A model generated the notes under the pieces. That model saw only the letters and a list, made by a program, of their open reading frames with translations, did not search any database and was not told the origin of the DNA. The position numbers were made by a program, and so were the translations under genes. Below, in pieces: positions 1 to 6,115 of a DNA stretch of 6,549 bases; position 1 is the stretch's first letter, and each line of letters starts with the position of its first letter. The stretch comes from Anaerolineaceae bacterium UBA5365 (GTDB lineage: Bacteria; Chloroflexota; Anaerolineae; Anaerolineales; Anaerolineaceae), in the NCBI GenBank assembly GCA_002407905.1, contig DHPL01000025.1, positions 38,447 to 44,995 on the forward strand, read 5' to 3'.

Positions 1-183
1 CCCCAGCCGGACCTGAGCGCCATGAACCTGCAACTCTTCACCGATGATTTTGGCGCGGTTTTTGCGGAGCTGCAGCGGCGCTGCCCGGGTGTGGAGCTGC
101 GCTGGCAGGCCAAGCAGCGCGTTGCCTATACGCGTACCCCGGCCGGCCTGCCCTTCGAGATCTGGAGCGGCTGGGAGGGGTGA
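1..183 (+). CDS. 3' end of an unrecognised protein (partial, 60 codons)
   Basis: This is the C-terminal 60 residues of a gene that begins before the window; frame 1 is open from base 1 to a TGA at 181-183. Codon usage supports it as coding: by hand count 50 of the 60 sense codons end in G or C. The tail is soluble, with no membrane segment. It contains an alpha-helical looking stretch (TDDFGAVFAELQRRCPG) followed by what look like beta strands (VELRWQAKQRVAYT) and ends near PFEIWSGWEG. The helix-then-strands ending would fit several alpha/beta enzymes, including methyltransferases, but I see no diagnostic motif and assign no function. It lies 178 bases upstream of the monophosphatase gene, so co-transcription is possible but not shown. 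Confidence 0.7.
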   Translation, partial: PQPDLSAMNLQLFTDDFGAVFAELQRRCPGVELRWQAKQRVAYTRTPAGLPFEIWSGWEG

Positions 184-361
184 GGCTGGAGGCGATGGAA
201 AGAACTGTGGGATCGCGGGGCAGCTGAATTCCCCTCAGGACTACGGAATCCAGTTACATCCTCAAAGCCTGGCTGGGTGGCTGGAACTCACCAAAGCATT
301 ACTGGATTCATCGGCGTTCTGGAGGCAGGCAAGCGGTACAATCACTCATTGAGGTGAAAGA

Positions 362-1144
362 ATGACTGAACCAAAACTTGCCCAGGTTGAAGCCTGGGCT
401 AAACATGCCGGCAAGCTGCTGGCTGAGATGCAAAGCGAAGACCTGCAAATTATGCACAAGGGCGAGGCAGACCTGGTAACCCGTGCCGACAAGGCCAGCG
501 AGGCCTACCTGATCCAGCAAATACGGGAGGCCTTCCCCAGCCACAGCATCGTGGCCGAGGAGAGCGGCAGCCACCCGGGCGATCCGAATCACCAATGGTT
601 TATCGACCCCCTGGACGGCACCCTCAACTATGCCCACGGCCTGCCCATCTACTGCGTTTCAATTGCTTACGCGCGGGATGGCCAGCTGCAACTTGGCGCG
701 ATCTACGCCCCGGCCATGGACGAGTTTTTTAGCGCCGAGGCCGGTAATGGCGCTTATTTCAATGGCAAGCCTGCTCAGGTTTCCGGCACCAGCCGCCTGA
801 TCGACGCGATGATGGTCACGGGCTTCCGGCGCTACCTGCTGGATACCCCGCGTTCGAACATCGATAACTTTTTCCGGGTCAACGCGGCTTGCCAGAGCGT
901 ACGCCGACTGGGATCCGCCTCTTTGGACCTGGCCTACGTGGCTGCCGGGCGCCTGGACGGCTTCTGGGAGATGGACATCCACTCCTGGGATATCGCCGCG
1001 GGCATCCTGTTGGTGCAGGAGGCTGGCGGTACAGTGGAGGCCCTGCAGCCGGAAGGCGGCCTGCTGGCCCTCAGCGTGGACCTTATTGCCTCCAACCCTC
1101 TGCTCTTCCCGGACTTCAAGGCGCTTATCCATTACAAGCAGTAG
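362..1144 (+). CDS. Inositol monophosphatase family protein (SuhB-like)
   Basis: The 260-residue product has the usual length and all hallmark motifs of the Mg2+-dependent inositol monophosphatase family. They occur in order: the DLVTRAD segment (residues 37-43); the metal-binding VAEESG (64-69, E66/E67); the signature WFIDPLDGTLNYAHG (79-93, with D82 and D85 as metal ligands); RRLGSASLDLAYVAAGRLDG (181-200); and the C-terminal metal/substrate motif SWDIAAG (208-214, D210). These residues make an active enzyme likely. Family members hydrolyse phosphate monoesters such as myo-inositol-1-phosphate, and some act on histidinol phosphate, fructose-1,6-bisphosphate or NADP. The exact substrate cannot be read from the sequence, so I give no gene symbol. 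It is a soluble cytosolic protein. The ATG start is supported by a GAGGTG ribosome site at 351-356, five bases upstream. The gene is followed by a strong hairpin, so it appears transcriptionally separate from the downstream block. Confidence 0.95.
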   Translation: MTEPKLAQVEAWAKHAGKLLAEMQSEDLQIMHKGEADLVTRADKASEAYLIQQIREAFPSHSIVAEESGSHPGDPNHQWFIDPLDGTLNYAHGLPIYCVSIAYARDGQLQLGAIYAPAMDEFFSAEAGNGAYFNGKPAQVSGTSRLIDAMMVTGFRRYLLDTPRSNIDNFFRVNAACQSVRRLGSASLDLAYVAAGRLDGFWEMDIHSWDIAAGILLVQEAGGTVEALQPEGGLLALSVDLIASNPLLFPDFKALIHYKQ

Positions 1145-1178
1145 TTCCAAAACCCCTCGGACCAACGCTAGAATACCT

Positions 1179-1210
1179 ATCGAGCCCATGCGTATGGGCT
1201 CGATTGATTT
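1179..1210 (+). terminator. Perfect 11-bp hairpin, probable intrinsic terminator
   Basis: Bases 1179-1189 (atcgagcccat) and 1194-1204 (atgggctcgat) are perfect reverse complements around a 4-base loop (gcgt). They lie 35 bases after the monophosphatase stop codon. The trailing sequence is tgattt, a short and imperfect T-tract, so this is a weak-tailed terminator rather than a textbook one. The position between a housekeeping-type gene and a new promoter region supports a terminator role. A palindromic protein-binding site is the alternative. Confidence 0.6.
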
Positions 1211-1282
1211 AAAGCTGCTGGCACTACCGGTCATCCACATACAGGCGCCCAGGTGGGCTTCCAAAGCGTGGTAAGAGCTGGT

Positions 1283-1311
1283 TTGACGGTATAATTTTCG
1301 AACGCAAAAAT
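1283..1311 (+). promoter_or_regulatory. Candidate promoter region for the six-gene block
   Basis: A perfect TATAAT lies at 1290-1295, 38 bases before the ATG of the first membrane-protein gene. No good -35 box exists 15-19 bases upstream of it. Directly abutting it is TTGACG (1283-1288), which would pair across a 17-base spacer with the weaker AAAAAT at 1306-1311. So either the TATAAT works with a poor -35, probably needing an activator, or TTGACG works with AAAAAT, or both. A direct repeat CGAACG at 1299-1304 and 1319-1324, 20 bases apart, could be an operator or chance. Region 1205-1333 otherwise holds no gene. Confidence 0.5.
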
Positions 1312-1323
1312 CATCGTCCGAAC

Positions 1324-1330
1324 GAGGAGG
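1324..1330 (+). promoter_or_regulatory. Strong ribosome binding site of the first PH-like membrane gene
   Basis: GAGGAGG at 1324-1330 is a near-perfect anti-16S match, but only three bases separate it from the ATG at 1334, which is shorter than usual. It still fixes this ATG as the start, since no other in-frame start has comparable support. The site is the strongest in the window and fits the lead gene of an operon. Confidence 0.7.
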
Positions 1331-1333
1331 GAT

Positions 1334-2146
1334 ATGGACTTATTAAATGAAAGCGTTCTCGCAGCCGAAGGCGAAATATCTGTCCGAACCTATGCCTGCA
1401 CCTACTACCGATCCAAAATTTTAGGCTTCACCACCCAGGGGTATCTGGCCGTAACGAACAAGCGGGTCATTTTTCAGGCTATCAGCAATCTGCGCAATGG
1501 CTATAACCTGATCCAAAGCGAAGTGCCGATCTCCAGCGTGGCCGGCATCAACAGTTTTAAAGGCTTTTATTTCAGCCTGCCGCGCCTGCTGCTCCTGCTT
1601 TTACTGAGCTTTCTGGTCAACACCCTCACGATCGCCCTAATGACTTCGCTCTCGTTTACCTTGCAGTCTTACACCGCCTACATGATCGTCGGCTGGCTCT
1701 TAGCCATTTTAGGCGTGGCCGGCAGTTTGTTCCTGAAGTCTGGCTCCACGGGGCAGATTCTTGCCGCCAGCCTGGGCCTAGGCGCGTTGCTGGCCATGGC
1801 TGGGTCTGAATCTTTGATGGATCTCGGCCGCATGTTTTCACGCCGCGGGCTCTCTATCTACGCGCTGCTTGCGATCGCCCTGGTTTTTTACATCTTTTAC
1901 CTGGCCATCCGCAATTCGCGCCGGCCTACCTTCTCGCTTGCCATTCAGGCCACGGGTGCCGGCACCCCGGCCATCCAGATCGCCAGTGCCACCGGCCTTG
2001 GCCGCCTGAACATCAGCGCCAGCCGCTCACTGAACGCTGAACCGGGTACTGACTCTAATCAGATGCTCTTCGAGCTGGGCGCCGTGATCATGGACATCCA
2101 GATGCTCGGCGACTATGGCATCAACAAGTGGCGGCAGATCGGCTGA
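1334..2146 (+). CDS. PH-like domain multi-spanning membrane protein, copy 1
   Basis: This 270-residue protein is not a named family to me, but its architecture is readable. Residues about 1-75 are soluble and carry GYLAVTNKRVIFQA (36-49), the beta-strand motif typical of bacterial PH-like (bPH/GRAM-type) domains. Then come about four hydrophobic segments, roughly 84-104, 116-135, 141-157 and 174-192. The C-terminal part (about 199-270) looks like beta strands followed by an amphipathic helix with ELGAVIMDIQMLGDYG (247-262). The C-terminal strands plus helix could complete the PH fold begun at the N-terminus, making the membrane segments an insertion inside it; this is inference. There is no signal peptide, so the soluble parts are probably cytosolic. 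It is the first gene of the block and its TGA overlaps the next ATG by one base, implying translational coupling. The next gene is a diverged paralogue. Confidence 0.9.
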   Translation: MDLLNESVLAAEGEISVRTYACTYYRSKILGFTTQGYLAVTNKRVIFQAISNLRNGYNLIQSEVPISSVAGINSFKGFYFSLPRLLLLLLLSFLVNTLTIALMTSLSFTLQSYTAYMIVGWLLAILGVAGSLFLKSGSTGQILAASLGLGALLAMAGSESLMDLGRMFSRRGLSIYALLAIALVFYIFYLAIRNSRRPTFSLAIQATGAGTPAIQIASATGLGRLNISASRSLNAEPGTDSNQMLFELGAVIMDIQMLGDYGINKWRQIG

Positions 2147-3009
2147 TGAACGCGCAGATGCCCTCCAACCCCGCGTATGAACTCTCCAGCGGAGAGTATC
2201 TCATCCGGCAGTATCGCTGCGCCAAGGTGAAAGCCGGAATGGGCGCGAAGACCGATGCCTTCCTGGACATCACCAATAAACGCGTGATCTATAGTTCGGA
2301 CCGCCTGGAGCGCAGCCCGAAAAGCAAGGTCCTGGGTGAAATGCCCCTGCAGGAAGTCAGCGGGATCGAGCTGTCGATCGCTGAATCATTCGCCTTTCCC
2401 CGCTTTTTGCTCTTTTTCCTCCTGGCCTACCTCCTCACCTCGCTCCTCGCAGAGCTGATCCCCTTCATGTTCGACAGCCTGATCTTTGGTCTGCTCCTCT
2501 GCCTTCCATATCTGGTTTCACTGCTTTTTGACCGCCAATTGCTTAACCCGGAGTTGAAAAACCGGTTTAAAGAACAGCTTTCCCAGAGCGATGTTGGCGC
2601 TTGGACCCAGAAAAACCAGGGTTTGCCCTGGGATAAGATTTTCAAGACGCTATTCCTGGTTGGCGCTTCGATCCTGATCTATAAACTGGGTGAAAGTGAT
2701 GTGTTTTCAGGCCTGGGCTCAGTCTTAAAATACCCGTTGATTTTCCTGGCTTATCTCATGCTCTACCTGCTGGCCTTCCCCCGCGGCAAGGAGTTCAATC
2801 TCTCCATCCATTCGCGCAGCGCCGGCCCCAGCAGCATCACGATCAGCAATTCTCTGTTTTCCCGCCTGGGCGAGACGGTCGATGCCGGAAAACAAGGCAC
2901 GCTTGACCCCGGGGAGGATGCCGAAAAACTATCACGGGAATTAGGCGCGCTGGTCATGGACCTGCAGCAAATGGGAGATCTGGGCGCAGAAAAATGGCAA
3001 TCGCGATAA
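2146..3009 (+). CDS. PH-like domain multi-spanning membrane protein, copy 2
   Basis: This 287-residue protein has the same layout as its upstream neighbour. A soluble N-terminal part carries FLDITNKRVIYSSDR (39-53), the PH-like strand motif. Hydrophobic segments lie at about 86-105, 107-127, 165-180 and 194-212. A C-terminal beta-plus-helix part carries ELGALVMDLQQMGDLGAEKW (265-284). That last motif matches copy 1 at 12 of 20 positions by eye (E-L-G-A, M-D, Q, G-D, G, K-W). The two are therefore ancient tandem duplicates. A charged cytosolic-type loop (about 128-164, rich in K, E, Q) between membrane segments 2 and 3 is specific to this copy. I chose the ATG at 2146, embedded in TGATG with the upstream stop; a GTG at 2128 in the same frame would add six residues but has no better ribosome site. 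Its end overlaps the next gene by 16 bases. Function is unknown; a membrane platform role is inferred from context. Confidence 0.9.
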   Translation: MNAQMPSNPAYELSSGEYLIRQYRCAKVKAGMGAKTDAFLDITNKRVIYSSDRLERSPKSKVLGEMPLQEVSGIELSIAESFAFPRFLLFFLLAYLLTSLLAELIPFMFDSLIFGLLLCLPYLVSLLFDRQLLNPELKNRFKEQLSQSDVGAWTQKNQGLPWDKIFKTLFLVGASILIYKLGESDVFSGLGSVLKYPLIFLAYLMLYLLAFPRGKEFNLSIHSRSAGPSSITISNSLFSRLGETVDAGKQGTLDPGEDAEKLSRELGALVMDLQQMGDLGAEKWQSR

Positions 3010-3632
3010 CGGATTATCGGGAAAAAGACCCTGCCGCCTTCCAGGCCTTATTCCGGGAAGGCTGGCAGGAGGCCAGCCTTGAACAGCGCCTGCAGGGTTT
3101 TATGGCCTGCGATCTCGCTCAGAATTATGCAAGTGCCGCCCACGACATCTCAATGATCGAGGCCGCAGAATTAAACGCCCAAACCCCTTTCAGGTTCAGC
3201 CCCGCAGAGGGAGATGCGGTTTCTAAAATCGAGATCAATCGCTCGCTCATGGAAGCAGCTCAGCCTTACGAGGCCATGCGGGCCTTTCAGTCCGCAGAGT
3301 GCGTGAAGGCGAACCTGAACGAATACCAAAGACTGCCTGAAGAAAAAGCAGTGCAGGCCTATGCCGATCAGCAATCCCGCAGTTTTTACGAGGGCATGGG
3401 CAATTCCCCCGGTTATTACCTGCATACCATGGCCCACCCCCAGGAATTGGAACTGAGTTCCTCCTTAGGCGAGGGCCAGCGCAGTGCCAACAGTTATGCC
3501 ACTGTGGAAGGCATTGACCATAAGATGCCCAGCCTGGCCCGCTCTCAAGAAGGCCAGGACCTGGCGGCATCCAAAGCCCGGGAAGAGTCCCGGGACCGCG
3601 ACCAGGACCAGTTCTACTCAATGAGCTATTAG
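2994..3632 (+). CDS. Unrecognised hydrophilic 212-residue protein
   Basis: I do not recognise this protein. It has no signal peptide or membrane segment and only two cysteines (C39, C103). Residues 1-145 look mainly helical, with many A, E, Q and aromatic residues. From about 150 to the end it is hydrophilic and S/E/Q/R-rich, probably disordered, finishing with a D/R/Q-rich stretch and FYSMSY. The ATG at 2994 lies inside the previous gene (16-base overlap); the next in-frame ATG is about 36 codons downstream, so this start is preferred although no close ribosome site is seen (GGGAG at 2973-2977 is far). It sits directly before the ATPase gene with a 12-base gap. The position suggests an adaptor, regulator or substrate of that ATPase, which is inference only. 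A flexible C-terminal tail would suit a recruitment signal for a VirD4-type motor. Confidence 0.85.
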   Translation: MAIAITDYREKDPAAFQALFREGWQEASLEQRLQGFMACDLAQNYASAAHDISMIEAAELNAQTPFRFSPAEGDAVSKIEINRSLMEAAQPYEAMRAFQSAECVKANLNEYQRLPEEKAVQAYADQQSRSFYEGMGNSPGYYLHTMAHPQELELSSSLGEGQRSANSYATVEGIDHKMPSLARSQEGQDLAASKAREESRDRDQDQFYSMSY

Positions 3633-3639
3633 CGGAGGT
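3633..3639 (+). promoter_or_regulatory. Ribosome site that fixes a TTG start for the ATPase
   Basis: CGGAGGT at 3633-3639 starts immediately after the TAG of the upstream gene and sits five bases before TTG at 3645. The ideal spacing makes TTG the likely initiation codon, even though it is a weak start codon. The following ATGs in frame lie well inside the protein. Confidence 0.75.
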
Positions 3640-3644
3640 ATCCA

Positions 3645-4955
3645 TTGCTGCCAACCAGCGGTCTCAACCAATCCAGCGTCTTTGAGGGTAACAGCTTGCT
3701 TCGCGATATGCCCCAGCCTGCCGGGCAGGACGCCTTATGCTGGCTGACGGGCAAGGCCCAAAACGGCAGGGACTTTGCCTACCCCCTCAGCCTGGATTTG
3801 CTCAGCAAGCATATGCTGTTCATCGGCGGCATCGGCATGGGCAAAACCAACGCCATCTTCCAGATGCTTGACCAGTTACGCGGCAGGGTGCGCCCGGAGG
3901 ATCTCATCATTGTCTTTGATACCAAGGGCGACTTTTACAAGCGCTATTACCGCCCTGGCGACGTGGTGATCAGTAACGATAAAAACGCCTGCGGCCCCTC
4001 CGGCCCGGACTATTGGAATATTTTCAACGAACTTAAGGCAGGCTTTTCGCTGGAAGAAGAAATCAACGAGATCACGCGGTCCCTCTTTTCAACGCGCATC
4101 GAAAACTCCAACCAACCCTTCTTTCCGAACGCCGCCAAGGACCTCTTCGCGGCCATCCTCTACCATTTCAGCGCTGAGGGCCTGCCAGCTAACAATGCCT
4201 TCCTGCGGGATTTTCTTGACCAAGCCGATGCCCCCTTGCTGCGGTCAATCCTGGAAAAGCACCAAAACCTCAAAGCCATGGTGAGTTACATCGCGGACGA
4301 CCGTTCCCCGCAGACCCAGGGCGTAATTTCGGAGCTGCAGCAAACCGTGCGGGAGATTTTTGTGGGCAATTTCCGCCAGGCGGGAACGCTTTCGATCCGG
4401 AATTTGGTGCGCAGCAAGGGGCAAAAACTGATTTTCATCGAGTACGACCTGGGCATAGGCAATTTGCTCACCCCGGTTTATAAACTCCTGATCGATCTGG
4501 CGCTTAAAGAAACCCTCTCGCGCACCCAGGAAGCCGGTAATGTTTGGTTCATCATCGATGAATTCCGCCTGCTTCCCAAGCTGCAGCATATTGATGACGG
4601 CATCAACTTTGGCCGCAGCCTCGGGGCAAAATTTGCCCTGGGCATCCAGAACATCAAGCAGGTTTTTGACGCCTACGGCGAGGCCAGGGCCTATTCATTG
4701 CTCTCCGGCCTTTCAACCACCCTTGCCTTTCATGTGAACGATGAAGCCACCCGGGATTACATCAAGGGTTTGCACGGCAAAAACAGGAAAAAAGAAGTTT
4801 ACATGGCCTCGGTGCAGTCCCGGGGGATCGTTGAGCAGATCCGGGACGCGAACGTTGTGGAGGACTGGGATATTTCACGCCTGAAAGTTGGTGAAGCCAT
4901 CATCGGCAATCCATCGCATCAGCCCTTCATCATGCAGCTCAACCGCGTGAACTAA
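3645..4955 (+). CDS. TrwB/VirD4-like P-loop ATPase without membrane anchor
   Basis: This 436-residue protein belongs to the HerA/FtsK/VirD4 group of ring-forming motor ATPases and is closest in motif pattern to the TrwB/TraD type IV coupling-protein ATPase domain. Walker A is GGIGMGKT (61-68). The family segment IIVFDTKGDFYKRYY (88-102) is followed by DYWNIFNELK (122-131). Walker B is VWFIIDEF (300-307, D305 and E306). NFGRSLGAKFALGIQ (321-335) supplies R324 and Q335, 19 and 30 residues after the Walker B aspartate, the same spacing I recall for TrwB R375 and Q386 after D356. An intact ATPase is therefore likely. Canonical coupling proteins have an N-terminal membrane domain of roughly 60-100 residues or more; here Walker A begins at residue 61 with no hydrophobic segment before it, so the protein looks cytosolic. 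The all-alpha region at about 135-240 corresponds to the insertion of this family. It starts at TTG (see the ribosome site). Flanking envelope genes suggest it acts at the membrane. DNA or protein as substrate cannot be told. Confidence 0.92.
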   Translation: MLPTSGLNQSSVFEGNSLLRDMPQPAGQDALCWLTGKAQNGRDFAYPLSLDLLSKHMLFIGGIGMGKTNAIFQMLDQLRGRVRPEDLIIVFDTKGDFYKRYYRPGDVVISNDKNACGPSGPDYWNIFNELKAGFSLEEEINEITRSLFSTRIENSNQPFFPNAAKDLFAAILYHFSAEGLPANNAFLRDFLDQADAPLLRSILEKHQNLKAMVSYIADDRSPQTQGVISELQQTVREIFVGNFRQAGTLSIRNLVRSKGQKLIFIEYDLGIGNLLTPVYKLLIDLALKETLSRTQEAGNVWFIIDEFRLLPKLQHIDDGINFGRSLGAKFALGIQNIKQVFDAYGEARAYSLLSGLSTTLAFHVNDEATRDYIKGLHGKNRKKEVYMASVQSRGIVEQIRDANVVEDWDISRLKVGEAIIGNPSHQPFIMQLNRVN

Positions 4956-4972
4956 AGCCTAAGGAGCCAACC

Positions 4973-6115
4973 ATGCGAAAAAGCATCCTGATCGCGATAC
5001 TGATGAGTCTGCTGCTAAGCGCTTGCTCCGGCGGCATTGGCGTTGAAAGGGAGATCTTGGGCAGCTGGCAATCCGAGGGCGGTTTATTCAACCTGAGCCA
5101 AAAAGCAACCTTTACCTCCAATAAGGAGCTTATCCTGGAAGGGGCTTTTGGAACAGAAGAGGTGATTGAATATGCGATCATCGCCCCCGGCAAGATGCGT
5201 TTGGGTAAAGGCGCGGATGAGCGGGTGGTCCAGTTTGACCTCCAGGGCGATCAGCTTGCGCTGGAGTTGGATGGCGGGATGCTCACCTTCACCCGGGTAC
5301 TGCCGCCCCCGCCGCAAGCGCTTCAAAATACCGCCGCGCCGGAGAAGGCTGCAGAAGTAAAGCCGCAAAACAGTTCGGGGGCTGAATCTCCGCAGAACAC
5401 CCCCGTGCCCTTCAGCCAGAGCGCGGGCAGTAGTGCCGGCAGCAGTGCTGGAAGCAGCGCCGGCAGCCAGGAGAGCCCGCCGCCGTTCAAACCTGCCACC
5501 GATGAGCGTTTTATTACGCCAACGCCCCGCGTGTATCACCCCATCAATAACTGCGCGGCCTCACAGCTGCACAAGGGCGATACAGCTTTCATCTCCTGGG
5601 ATACCACGCCCAACGCCCTGCGCACCACGCCGGATACCCACCCCTCCAACAATTTTGTAGATAACGGGCGGGTGCCCCCGGGAGGGGTTCTGGAAGTGCT
5701 GGATGGACCGGTTTGCAATTATGGCTGGGTGCTTTGGTACGTGCGCACCACCTGGGACGTAGAGGGCTGGACGCCGGAAACCGATGGGAATGAGTTTTGG
5801 ATGCTGCCCATTGCCACACGCCAGCTCTGCAAAGATTCGAAACCAACCCGGCTCATCGCGGGAAAGAAAGCCTTTGTGGAAGAAGAGCCCAATGACCCGG
5901 TTGAGGTTTACAAGGAGATGGTAGCCACCATCAACGACCCTTCCAGCATTCTGTACCGCATCCCGATCAAAGAGCAGGTGGACCTTTTGGAAGGGCCGTT
6001 CTGTGATGGCAAGGGCGCTAACTGGTGGCGGGTACGCACCAGGACCAACGTAGAAGGATACATACGCGAGAATGACAAAATCAAAGACTATTACTTTATG
6101 GCACCCGTGCCCTAA
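4973..6115 (+). CDS. Lipoprotein with beta-type domain and two SH3-like domains
   Basis: This 380-residue protein starts at ATG 4973, six bases after AAGGAG (4961-4966). The N-terminus is a lipoprotein signal: MRK, a hydrophobic core, and lipobox LLSAC with the lipidated C18. Residues about 26-110 form a small beta-rich domain (LGSWQSEGG at 29-37, YAIIAPGKMRLG at 67-78, closing LTFTRV) that resembles lipocalin-like ligand or scaffold domains. Residues about 111-180 are a proline/serine-rich linker including AGSS repeats. Two SH3-like units follow: about 190-280 (GDTAFISWDTTPNALRTTP, GWVLWYVRTT, EGWTPE) and about 283-380 (NWWRVRTRTNVEGYI). Each unit has one cysteine at its start and one in a GPxC motif (C194/C248; C286/C344), suggesting one disulfide each. 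Extracytoplasmic SH3-like domains often bind cell wall or protein ligands, but the ligand here is unknown. It lies 17 bases after the ATPase gene and overlaps the next lipoprotein gene. Confidence 0.9.
   Translation: MRKSILIAILMSLLLSACSGGIGVEREILGSWQSEGGLFNLSQKATFTSNKELILEGAFGTEEVIEYAIIAPGKMRLGKGADERVVQFDLQGDQLALELDGGMLTFTRVLPPPPQALQNTAAPEKAAEVKPQNSSGAESPQNTPVPFSQSAGSSAGSSAGSSAGSQESPPPFKPATDERFITPTPRVYHPINNCAASQLHKGDTAFISWDTTPNALRTTPDTHPSNNFVDNGRVPPGGVLEVLDGPVCNYGWVLWYVRTTWDVEGWTPETDGNEFWMLPIATRQLCKDSKPTRLIAGKKAFVEEEPNDPVEVYKEMVATINDPSSILYRIPIKEQVDLLEGPFCDGKGANWWRVRTRTNVEGYIRENDKIKDYYFMAPVP
5423..5470 (+). repeat. 12-base in-frame tandem repeat encoding AGSS units
   Basis: About four copies of a 12-base unit (consensus GCCGGCAGCAGT) run at 5423-5434, 5435-5446, 5447-5458 and 5459-5470; the last is degenerate and reads AGSQ. 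They encode the flexible linker between the N-terminal domain and the SH3-like part of the lipoprotein. The copies differ mainly at wobble positions. The 12-base unit keeps the frame, so copy number could vary and change only linker length. Confidence 0.8.

Noticed and set aside
195..227. Ten-codon reading frame after a GGAGG-like site, possible leader peptide
   Set aside because: Very short, spacing to the ribosome site only about two bases, no attenuator-like hairpins or codon runs next to it.
337..342. TACAAT as a -10 box for the phosphatase gene
   Set aside because: No acceptable -35 lies 15-19 bases upstream, and a start site from it would fall almost at the ribosome site. Not enough to call a promoter.
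1247..1258. Short inverted repeat gccca/tgggc upstream of the block
   Set aside because: Five-base arms with a two-base loop cannot form a credible hairpin; expected by chance.
659..1264. Long open frame on the minus strand opposite the phosphatase gene
   Set aside because: It is a GC-rich shadow of a gene with complete family motifs on the plus strand; its translation shows no domain pattern.
2128..2145. GTG at 2128 as start of the second PH-like protein
   Set aside because: It would overlap the upstream gene by 19 bases without a better ribosome site, whereas ATG 2146 forms a classic TGATG coupling junction.
3645..4955. Evidence of a conjugative element or integrated plasmid
   Set aside because: Only the coupling-type ATPase is present. 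No relaxase, VirB4-like ATPase, pilin, integrase, oriT-like repeat or attachment site was seen in the window.
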